From NCBI RefSeq assembly GCF_014359955.1, contig NZ_JACIYL010000217.1:1-5966 (forward strand): a stretch of DNA of 5,966 nt. The letters are read 5' to 3'. This document shows, one piece after another, positions 1 to 5,830 of the stretch; positions within the stretch are counted from its first letter, which is position 1; the number at the start of each line of letters is the position of its first letter. The position numbers and the translations under genes were made by a program. The notes beneath the pieces were generated by a model. It was not told the DNA's origin. It was given only the letters and a program-made list of their open reading frames with translations, and made no database searches. Source of the stretch: Thermogutta sp. Lineage in GTDB: Bacteria; Planctomycetota; Planctomycetia; Pirellulales; Thermoguttaceae.

Positions 1-26
1 GCTGGGAACTTTTAAATCACGTTATC

Positions 27-54
27 GTCGGGGCAATTCATGAATTGCCCCGAC
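27..54. repeat. Perfect 28-bp palindrome, possible interspersed repeat element
   Basis: The left arm GTCGGGGCAATTCA (27-40) is followed directly by its exact reverse complement (41-54), with no mismatch and no spacer. As RNA or single-stranded DNA it would fold into a stem of about 12 bp with a 4-nt loop. It is not followed by a T-run on either strand, so a classic intrinsic terminator is unlikely. From memory, GGGGCAATTCATGAATTGCCCC-like palindromes recur as dispersed elements in several bacterial genomes, which suggests a REP/MITE-like unit; copy number cannot be judged from one window. Confidence 0.8.
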
Positions 55-182
55 CGGCAGGTCCCTGCGGGTTGAATCCCGATCCCACGCCTGCCCGTGT
101 GGACGTTCTGGGCCCAATCGGCGAGGAAAAGGTGGGGATGTGCCAGGGTCGGTGGCCATTGACGGGGTCCAGGTCGCCCGTT

Positions 183-206
183 AAAAGAAAAAAGATGAGG
201 CGCATC
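183..206 (-). terminator. Weak terminator-like hairpin with T-run (minus strand)
   Basis: Read on the minus strand, GATG and CATC (206-203 and 197-194) can form a 4-bp stem around a 5-nt loop, followed at once by TTTTTTCTTTTAA (193-181). The T-tract is good but the stem is short and weak. It lies about 400 bp beyond the end of the minus-strand cyclase gene and past the convergent small gene, so it would be a distant terminator for that operon. It may equally be chance. Confidence 0.2.
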
Positions 207-323
207 CATTAGGTACGGGCGTATTTTCCGCCGTCTCTTTCACGTTTTGTTGTCAAAAGCGGATCCCCACCGACGGGGAGGCCGCAAGATTAAATTAGCA
301 TTTTTGTCAGGAAACATAGGATC

Positions 324-328
324 GGAGG
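324..328 (+). promoter_or_regulatory. Ribosome binding site deciding the start at 337
   Basis: GGAGG lies 8 nt before the GTG at 337-339. This is the best Shine-Dalgarno match near the small gene and argues for the GTG start over the upstream in-frame TTG at 247, which has no such site. Confidence 0.7.
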
Positions 329-336
329 ACAGGTCT

Positions 337-528
337 GTGTCGATCTGCGAACGAAAACGAGAACTGAGAAGAAAACGCCACCGCAGAGAGAAATACCGCA
401 TTTTCAAAAGAAAACTGTTGACAGCGACGGCTTCCGAACGGGCTGCCATTATTGAAAAAATCCGTAAGCTGGCCCCAGATCCCGAGGTCGTGCTCAAAAA
501 CCTCGGCCTTTTGGAAACCCAGCGATAA
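337..528 (+). CDS. Small very basic protein, hypothetical (DUF6800-like)
   Basis: The frame is open from a TTG at 247 (93 residues), but I choose GTG at 337 because GGAGG sits 8 nt upstream and because the protein-like character begins there; the product is 63 residues. The N-terminal third is packed with Arg and Lys (CERKRELRRKRHRREK). It is followed by a probable helix with an ATASERAAIIEKIRKL stretch and a short hydrophobic end (PEVVLKNLGLL). No membrane span, signal peptide or catalytic motif is visible. The pattern of basic helix, then A-T-x-S-E and I-x-x-K-I-R-x-L-x-P, is familiar from small proteins widespread in planctomycetes, which I believe are filed as DUF6800; their function is unknown. 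A nucleic-acid or ribosome contact would fit the charge but is a guess. The gene converges on the cyclase gene with 77 bp between stops. Confidence 0.72.
   Translation: MSICERKRELRRKRHRREKYRIFKRKLLTATASERAAIIEKIRKLAPDPEVVLKNLGLLETQR
482..506 (+). repeat. Hairpin-forming inverted repeat at the 3' end of the small gene
   Basis: CCGAGGT (482-488) and ACCTCGG (500-506) are exact reverse complements around an 11-nt loop, all inside the last codons of the small gene and followed by CCTTTTGG. The following T-run is only four long, so a terminator role is weak. It could still slow transcription from either side in this convergent junction, where no better terminator is visible. Confidence 0.4.
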
Positions 529-605
529 AAACCACATACCGCCACAGGGGACGTGCGACAGCGGCCGGGAGCTCTTTGGGGGTATGCCTTTGCCGTTGGG
601 CAGGT

Positions 606-2558
606 TCACTTGGTGGCGAGGGCGATGACACCGTCCCAACCCGGTGGCGGCTGGCGGTGGTGTTGTGTGATGTAACTCGTCAGGAAATCGGCTCCACGAT
701 CGGACGCGGGCAAGCGGTGGAGTAGGTCGAACGCTTCGTCCCAGCGGCCCTCCAAAAAGTGCCGTACGGCGGCCTCGCAGAGCTGGAGGTGCTCATCGGT
801 GAGTAACGGGTATTCGTCGCTCGGCGGCAGAAGTTCATGGACGAGCACCGCCTGGTCGAAACCGTAAGGGCGCAGCCTGGCCAGGGGCCGGACCCGAAAG
901 ATCTTTTTTTGTCCCGAGGAACGAACAGCTTCCGCAGTGGCTTCGTCCAAAAGGATCGGGACGTGCAGCAACTTGGTCAATCCTTCCAGGCGGGAAGCCA
1001 GATTGACGGGAGGACCAAACACGGTGACCTTGGCGTGCTCTGCCGTACCGATTTTCCCGGCCACGGCACGTCCACTGGCGATTCCAATCCCGATCTGAAA
1101 CCCTGCCAGCAGACCATCCGGGGATTGCGAGGCCTGCTCGAATGCTCTGCGGATGGCCAAAGCAGCCTGACACGCGCGAAGGGCGCGATCCTCCTGAGGA
1201 ATCGGCCAGCCCCAGAATCCCATCGCTGCATCCCCCTGGAAATCTCCAATCACGCCCCCCTGCTCCAGAATGTGTCGCGTCATCACCGACAGCGCGGCGC
1301 TGATCCGATTGAGGAGCGGAAGCAGCCGCTCCGCGTGCCGTTCGGTTTCCTGCGAAAACCCTCGCAGGTCACAGAACAGAACCGTAACATCCACCTCCTG
1401 CGGGCTGAGGAGCGTTTCCGGGTCTTCCTCGCTCAATCGATCGAGAACCGGGCGAGGTAAGAACTGCCCCAACACGGCCTGCCGTCGCTCCAGCGATTTC
1501 AACTGCAAGATAGCCCCCGTCATTTCGGCCACCAATTCGAGAAACTTGACGTCTTCGTGCAGATCCTCGGGAGTGGTGTCACTCGCGCCCAGTTCGCGAT
1601 GGAAAGTTCCCGCCGCATAGATTGCCCAATTACACACGTCCGTGCGGATCGGCGTGCAAATCGCCCAGTCGATGTTCTCTTCCATTGTGTAGAGCGGATG
1701 ATAGGCTTTGGGCTGAATCGCCGTGGTGTCCGCCGGGGACGACGGTCGAGTGCTCGGGGCTTTTCCCGGCAGGTTCAGCCGGCGCTGCTTTTCCCGCCAG
1801 ATGTGGAGGACGCTCTGGCGATTGTTCCAGGCTTCAAGGATAAGCCGCCGACTTGGCCGAAACTCCCCGTCCGCCAGCAGACGCCGATCCCAGTGAACGA
1901 CGCGAAGGGCGAGCGTCGCCTCGCCGCCCGGTTCTCTCGACGATAACGCGGCAGAACGTGCCGAGGCCTCCTCCACCGCATCCCCGGGATCTTCCGGCCC
2001 TCGCAGCGACGACGGCGACTCAATCGCCACCACCGCCACCGCCTCCGCATCGGGCATCCCGGCGAGGATCAAACTCACCAGCCGGGCAGCGGTTGCCGGT
2101 TCTGTCGCGGCTGTGGAAATAGCCCGCGGCAATCGCGACAGTACTTCCACGCGCGTATTGGGATTGCGAAAGACAATCTGCCTCAATAACTGGGGAGCGA
2201 ATGCTTCCTGCTGGGTGGGTGTGGGATGATCGCTGGTCACGGCGACCCGTTGTCGGCTCAGCGCAAAACGTGTGCGTCCAATGACGAAATGCTCGCCCGG
2301 CCTCACGTCAAAAGCATCCCGCTCTTCCCCGTGGAAAAAGACCGGGTTGCGGGCACTGGGAAGCCGCCGGACGTGAAGCAGGTTTCCGTCCCACACCACT
2401 TCCGCGTGTCGCCGGGAAATATGGTGATCCCACGGTACACTCCAGGAACCCGTCGCTCTCCCCAGACACACTGACGTATGGAGCGGAAGCGGCCTTCGCC
2501 ACCGATCACTGGGGTCTTCACCCTGGGCAATCAGATAGATTTCCTCACCACCCAACAT
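606..2558 (-). CDS. FHA-GAF-class III adenylate/guanylate cyclase
   Basis: This 650-residue soluble protein probably makes a cyclic nucleotide in the cytoplasm. Domains in order: FHA at about 28-100, with the binding-loop signatures GR (33-34), ISRRHAE (47-53) and RNPVF (70-74); a GAF-like region at about 128-353, recognised from its opening LSRLPRAIS and its later CTPIR...IYAAG part, with a long low-complexity insert; and a class III cyclase domain at about 388-540. Visible catalytic residues are metal-binding D397 (FCDLRGFS) and D443 (FQGDAAMGFWG), plus N519 and R523 (VNLASR). At the base-recognition sites, T512 is as in many bacterial enzymes, but D439 occupies the position normally held by Lys. 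The C-terminus (585-650) is a helical segment ending in WDGV-x4-ATK, a tail I know from other bacterial cyclases, so the gene looks complete. It starts 58 bp after the kinase gene and is probably co-transcribed with it. The ATG start has only a weak, too-close AGGA upstream. Nucleotide specificity (cAMP or cGMP) cannot be settled. Confidence 0.93.
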   Translation of the reverse strand: MLGGEEIYLIAQGEDPSDRWRRPLPLHTSVCLGRATGSWSVPWDHHISRRHAEVVWDGNLLHVRRLPSARNPVFFHGEERDAFDVRPGEHFVIGRTRFALSRQRVAVTSDHPTPTQQEAFAPQLLRQIVFRNPNTRVEVLSRLPRAISTAATEPATAARLVSLILAGMPDAEAVAVVAIESPSSLRGPEDPGDAVEEASARSAALSSREPGGEATLALRVVHWDRRLLADGEFRPSRRLILEAWNNRQSVLHIWREKQRRLNLPGKAPSTRPSSPADTTAIQPKAYHPLYTMEENIDWAICTPIRTDVCNWAIYAAGTFHRELGASDTTPEDLHEDVKFLELVAEMTGAILQLKSLERRQAVLGQFLPRPVLDRLSEEDPETLLSPQEVDVTVLFCDLRGFSQETERHAERLLPLLNRISAALSVMTRHILEQGGVIGDFQGDAAMGFWGWPIPQEDRALRACQAALAIRRAFEQASQSPDGLLAGFQIGIGIASGRAVAGKIGTAEHAKVTVFGPPVNLASRLEGLTKLLHVPILLDEATAEAVRSSGQKKIFRVRPLARLRPYGFDQAVLVHELLPPSDEYPLLTDEHLQLCEAAVRHFLEGRWDEAFDLLHRLPASDRGADFLTSYITQHHRQPPPGWDGVIALATK

Positions 2559-2616
2559 CGTCCTGCTCGCAGTCTTTTTTGAGCACCATTCGTGTATGTT
2601 CTCCGAATTCTGCCTG

Positions 2617-4986
2617 CTACTCGTTTTGCTGCGGTTCGGAAGCCCGCGTCACGGAACGGCCGTCCTCTGTGGACTGCGGTCCTCGTCCCTGCCAGGATTG
2701 TGTCTGGGCCAGTGTCTCATCGGGGGGCGACCACGCGGCAGGCGGCGGCCTTTCCGGGCGCAATGGCATCAGAATCCCCGCCGACAGCAGGTGTCGCCGA
2801 ATTTCCCGCAGCAGACGCGCTGTCAACGTCCACAATCCCAACAGAATGACTCCCACCAGTCCTGCTGAAATGACCCCATAGCGGAGAAGCGCGTGTTGAA
2901 ACCCTTCCAGGGGTCGCTGGATGGCCGTCGCATAATCCTCCTGCACCAGCACAATCCATCCCACATCGTGGACACTGCCGTCCTCACGGCCAAGCTGCAC
3001 GGGGGCAACCTGCGCCAGATACCTGCGACGGTATTCCGCTCCCAATTCGTCCCGGGAAAGTGGATCCACAAAGTTCACGGCAGGCCCCCTGTCCAGGTCT
3101 GTGAGATTCTGCACCGGCTGGGGCAGATCTTCGCGGCGCAGTCGGTATTCCTGCTTCCGAAAGCGCTCCGGTAAACGGAGCTCCTTGCGCAAAACCTTAT
3201 CGAAGAGCGGGTGCTGGAGGATCATACCGGTATAATCACCCGGCCGCATCTCCACCAGCACCGGAAATTGGGTGCGGGTGCCTTCCAGTTCGACGAATCG
3301 GGTCACCCGGACGGTCAACGCGACCACTCCCAGGAATTGCCGAGTACGGTTATCGATGACGGGGGCTGCCACCGCCACGATCCATTGCTGGGTCGCATCA
3401 CTGGGAAAGACCGCGGAGAGTTGTGGCTGCATAAGATGCTCGTCCGCTGCCGGACGCCAGTTCCGCGGCATATCCCGTTCTCGACCGGTGAAGAAGCTCC
3501 GCCACGCATAGTTTCCGCCGATGGTGAGAGATTCCGGCACGCGGGCCGTGGAAATCCCTCTCGGATCGCAAAAGAACCAGCTCGCCACCTCATCCACGCC
3601 CTGGACATCTTCACCCGTTCCCGGCCGCATCCATGGCGGTATCATCTGAGCGAACTCTCGCTGCAAGGCCGCGCGGAGCGGATGGTTTCGGAACCGCCTT
3701 CGCAGCGGTTCCGCCTCGGTCTCGCTGAGATTCGGTTGGCTGAGTTGCTGGGCCAGGTCTCGGAAGTCGGGGTCCTGCAGCGTCTGGCGAACGAGGTCCT
3801 GAAAGCGTGTGTTCTCCGCGAGTTGTTCCACGGCTTCAAACCGCCGGCGGAGCTCTTTGCCTGCCAGGTCGGCCACATACTGGGCCATCAGTTGATTGTT
3901 CTCCAGGGCCCGCCGCGTGAGCGCTTCGCGGGACTGCCTCACCGTCGTGGAAAACCCTCGCCAGGCGAACAGCGCGAACACCAGCAAGAGCAGAGCCGGA
4001 CCGACAAATCCGAGCAGCATGAGCGGCCGCCGCGTTCGCTCCGTCGTCCACGCATCGAGGGCCGCCAGCACCGATTGAACGTTGGGAAATCGCTCATTCG
4101 GATCGGGCGCCAGACACCGCTCGAGGATCTGCGCCAGCTCGCGATCCACGCCGGGAATCTGCCGGTGGTCCGTGGGAACGCCCGAGCGTCTGATCCACTC
4201 GCGGTAGGCCCGCAGTCGCTCTTCCAGGTTTGTGATGCGTTCGATGGAACGCGCCGCTTCTTCATCGCGGTGCGGCGGTTTGCCGGTCAGCATGCAATAA
4301 AGCAGCGCCCCCAGGGCATACACGTCCCAGCGAGCATCGGGGATGGCGTTGAGATCGGCCTGCTCCGGCGCCATGTAGAAAAGCGTTCCCAGAGCAGGCA
4401 ATTGTTCGTGGGAAAGCCGCGACTGCCCGAAATCAGCCAGCCGGGGTTTGTCGTCCTGATCCAGCAGGACATTGGCGGGCTTCAGATCGCAGTGGAGGAC
4501 ACCTTTGCCGTGGGCATGGAGCAGTCCGATGGCCACCTCCCGGAAGATGCGGACCGCCTCGGCCACCGGCAGCGGACCGTGGGCCAGCCGATCGGCCAGC
4601 GAGCCCCGTTCCATATACTCCATGACGTAATAGGGCGGATCAGAATCCCACCCAACCCCGATAAGCTGCACGATGTACCGATCCGCGCAAAGGAAGGCGA
4701 GCTTCTCCACTTCCCGGGACAGGAGCGACCAATCCAGCCCTCCCTGGTGGGCGTAGAACTTGATGGCGACCCGCCGTCCCGTGTTCCGCTCAATCGCCAC
4801 CCAGACCTCCCCATAGGCGCCAGAACCAAGCAAGCGTTCAAAGTCGTAACCAGGCACCTCGATCGGGGGACGTCGCCCTTCCAGACTGAGGGCCTGGGAA
4901 CGTTGCCGTTCAAAATCGCCCTGGGGAATGGTCAGATCGTCTGGCATTGCAAAGATGATGCGAAGGTATGGAGAAGGGGGCTTCAT
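2617..4986 (-). CDS. Transmembrane Ser/Thr protein kinase with dCache-like sensor
   Basis: This 789-residue protein joins a cytoplasmic kinase to an outside sensor. The kinase domain (about 47-311) shows the Gly loop GSGAYGEV (54-61), VAIK with K76, helix-C Glu E92, catalytic loop HCDLKPAN with D167, K169 and N172, DFG (185-187), APE (206-208), D221 in WDVYALG, and R299. HCD replaces HRD, so it is a non-RD kinase with a short activation segment. A first membrane span (321-342) leads into about 360 extracellular residues. Their sequence resembles dCache/PDC sensors: NYAWRSFF (492-499), IVAVAAPVID (536-545) with FLGVVALTV (551-559), and the closing GWIVLVQEDY (676-685). A second span (703-726) precedes a 63-residue Pro/Thr-rich cytoplasmic tail. 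ATG at 4986 gives the longest protein; ATG at 4947 (M14) is also possible, as neither has a clear Shine-Dalgarno site. The cyclase gene follows in the same direction. The ligand and substrates are unknown; the kinase call is very secure, the dCache call good but by eye. Confidence 0.95.
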   Translation of the reverse strand: MKPPSPYLRIIFAMPDDLTIPQGDFERQRSQALSLEGRRPPIEVPGYDFERLLGSGAYGEVWVAIERNTGRRVAIKFYAHQGGLDWSLLSREVEKLAFLCADRYIVQLIGVGWDSDPPYYVMEYMERGSLADRLAHGPLPVAEAVRIFREVAIGLLHAHGKGVLHCDLKPANVLLDQDDKPRLADFGQSRLSHEQLPALGTLFYMAPEQADLNAIPDARWDVYALGALLYCMLTGKPPHRDEEAARSIERITNLEERLRAYREWIRRSGVPTDHRQIPGVDRELAQILERCLAPDPNERFPNVQSVLAALDAWTTERTRRPLMLLGFVGPALLLLVFALFAWRGFSTTVRQSREALTRRALENNQLMAQYVADLAGKELRRRFEAVEQLAENTRFQDLVRQTLQDPDFRDLAQQLSQPNLSETEAEPLRRRFRNHPLRAALQREFAQMIPPWMRPGTGEDVQGVDEVASWFFCDPRGISTARVPESLTIGGNYAWRSFFTGRERDMPRNWRPAADEHLMQPQLSAVFPSDATQQWIVAVAAPVIDNRTRQFLGVVALTVRVTRFVELEGTRTQFPVLVEMRPGDYTGMILQHPLFDKVLRKELRLPERFRKQEYRLRREDLPQPVQNLTDLDRGPAVNFVDPLSRDELGAEYRRRYLAQVAPVQLGREDGSVHDVGWIVLVQEDYATAIQRPLEGFQHALLRYGVISAGLVGVILLGLWTLTARLLREIRRHLLSAGILMPLRPERPPPAAWSPPDETLAQTQSWQGRGPQSTEDGRSVTRASEPQQNE

Positions 4987-5024
4987 TGGTGTTTGCGCCC
5001 CGTTCCATCCGCCCCCACACTGTC

Positions 5025-5030
5025 AGTATA
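5025..5030 (-). promoter_or_regulatory. Possible -10 box for the kinase-cyclase operon
   Basis: Minus-strand TATACT matches five of six bases of the TATAAT consensus and lies 38 bp before the ATG at 4986, leaving a plausible leader of about 30 nt. At the 17-bp spacing the -35 position reads TATTTC, a poor match, so the promoter would be weak, activator-dependent, or not real. Confidence 0.25.
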
Positions 5031-5164
5031 TCGTGTTTGCGTTGGGCGAAATATGGTAACATGAAATTCCACCCTCCGGGGATCGGCTTTCCCGCACCCC
5101 GGCTGAGTGTGCGCGGTTTCCTGGAACGGGTTTACGGAACAATGCTTGTTTCGGGCTGGTAACG

Positions 5165-5194
5165 CCGCCGCTTGATGAGGAATCCCTGCGGCGG
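5165..5194 (+). repeat. GC-rich inverted repeat in the flavoprotein leader
   Basis: CCGCCGC (5165-5171) and GCGGCGG (5188-5194) are exact reverse complements separated by 16 nt, giving a strong 7-bp stem if transcribed. No T-run follows. It lies 60-90 bp before the flavoprotein start, next to the CCCCAC/GTGGGG palindrome. Confidence 0.45.
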
Positions 5195-5211
5195 AACCAC
5201 GTAAGTCCGCT

Positions 5212-5223
5212 CCCCACGTGGGG
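5212..5223. promoter_or_regulatory. CCCCACGTGGGG palindrome, candidate operator
   Basis: A perfect 12-bp palindrome centred on CACGTG sits 31 bp before the flavoprotein ATG and 17 bp before its ribosome binding site, in the divergent spacer shared with the kinase gene. Its half CCACGT (5214-5219) is repeated directly upstream at 5197-5202, 17 bp apart start to start, which suits a protein-binding site. An RNA role is also possible because CCACGT (5197-5202) can pair with ACGTGG (5216-5221), excluding the 12-bp self-fold. The binding factor is unknown. Confidence 0.4.
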
Positions 5224-5240
5224 TTTGTGAGACGTCTTTC

Positions 5241-5248
5241 GGGAGGAG
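5241..5248 (+). promoter_or_regulatory. Strong ribosome binding site of the flavoprotein gene
   Basis: GGGAGGAG lies 6 nt before the ATG at 5255. It is the best Shine-Dalgarno site in the window and fixes the start, in contrast to the two large minus-strand genes. Confidence 0.8.
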
Positions 5249-5254
5249 ACAACC

Positions 5255-5830
5255 ATGAAGGTGATCGCGTTTAATGGCAGTGCACGCAAAGACGGCAACA
5301 CAAGCATTATGGTCAATACGGTTTTGAATGTCCTCCAAAATGAAGGCATTGAAACCGAGCATGTGTCGCTGGCCGGCCGGCAGATCAGCGGATGCATCGC
5401 CTGCTATCGCTGCTTTCGGGAGCCCGGCCGATGCCATCAGAAGGACGACGGCTTTATCAATGAGGCTATCGAAAAGATTTCCCAGTCTCAGGGAGTGATC
5501 CTGGGTTCACCGGTTTACTTTGCGGATGTGACGGCCAACATGAAGGCGCTCATGGAACGAACGGGCATGGTCGCCCGGGCGGCCGGAGACATGTTCCGCC
5601 GGAAAGTCGGCGCGGCCGTCGTGGCCGTCCGACGCGGTGGCGCCGTCCATACGTTTGACTCGCTCAACCACTACTTCCTCATCGCTCAGATGATTGTTGT
5701 GGGCTCCATTTACTGGAATCTGGGCCGGGGACTCGAGCCGGGAGATGTGAACAAGGATGAAGAAGGCTTGCGAACGATGCGAATCCTTGGTGAAAACATG
5801 GCGTGGGTGATCAAGAAACTCTATGAATGA
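5255..5830 (+). CDS. Flavodoxin-like iron-sulfur flavoprotein (NADPH-dependent FMN reductase superfamily)
   Basis: This 191-residue soluble protein has the flavodoxin-like fold expected of the FMN reductase superfamily. It opens with a beta strand and the FMN-phosphate loop GSARKDGNT (8-16), and has a second flavin-contact segment GSPVYFADVTANMKAL (84-99). Between them is a compact cysteine motif, C47-x2-C50-x2-C53-x6-C60, nearly the same as the 4Fe-4S-binding motif of the Isf family of iron-sulfur flavoproteins first described in methanogens. From this I infer one FMN and a 4Fe-4S cluster per subunit and a role in one- or two-electron transfer, possibly oxygen or peroxide detoxification or ferredoxin oxidation. 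The partner is not shown by the sequence. The length is usual for the family and the ATG has a strong ribosome binding site. Its last 8 bp overlap the start of the next gene, suggesting translational coupling. It is divergent from the kinase gene. Confidence 0.9.
   Translation: MKVIAFNGSARKDGNTSIMVNTVLNVLQNEGIETEHVSLAGRQISGCIACYRCFREPGRCHQKDDGFINEAIEKISQSQGVILGSPVYFADVTANMKALMERTGMVARAAGDMFRRKVGAAVVAVRRGGAVHTFDSLNHYFLIAQMIVVGSIYWNLGRGLEPGDVNKDEEGLRTMRILGENMAWVIKKLYE

Larger units (their letters stand above)
1..336. other. Non-coding left flank, no gene recognised
   Basis: I see no credible gene here. The only longer open frame (12-209, minus strand) reads straight through the palindrome at 27-54 and resembles no protein family, so I treat it as chance. 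Besides the palindrome there are small inverted repeats: GGCAGG (56-61) with CCTGCC (90-95), CGGG/CCCG around TTGAAT (68-81), GGCG/CGCC around TATTTTC (218-232), and TCCCC/GGGGA around ACCGAC (264-279). The stretch 287-305 is AT-rich and may include the promoter of the small gene at 337, but no clear -35/-10 pair stands out. The far left may be the tail of a repeat element or the 3' flank of a gene outside the window. Confidence 0.55.

Noticed and set aside
68..81. GGGTTGAATCCC hairpin resembling a tRNA T-arm
   Set aside because: The loop is 6 nt and lacks the TTC signature, and no acceptor, D-arm or anticodon arm can be placed around it.
12..209. 65-codon minus-strand frame in the left flank
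   Set aside because: It runs through the 28-bp palindrome and nearby inverted repeats, has no recognisable domain and no support for its start.
535..586. CATACC/GGTATG inverted repeat between the convergent genes as a terminator
   Set aside because: The 6-bp arms are 40 nt apart with no T-run on either side; chance is likely.
240..639. Two minus-strand frames (240-545 and 307-639) opposite the small basic gene
   Set aside because: The plus-strand frame has a ribosome binding site and a family-like pattern; the opposite frames have neither, and one overlaps the end of the cyclase gene.
837..1460. 207-codon open frame on the plus strand opposite the cyclase domain
   Set aside because: It mirrors the conserved catalytic region of the cyclase and shows no family features.
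2559..2616. Possible terminator between kinase and cyclase genes (TGCTC, A-run, GAGCA)
   Set aside because: On the coding strand the run is A rather than T, and the 5-bp arms enclose it, so it cannot act as an intrinsic terminator for the operon.
3211..5064. 617-codon open frame on the plus strand opposite the kinase gene
   Set aside because: It lies antisense to a kinase gene with every catalytic motif in place. Its translation is rich in Arg, His, Pro and Gly with no domain, as expected for a shadow frame in GC-rich coding DNA.
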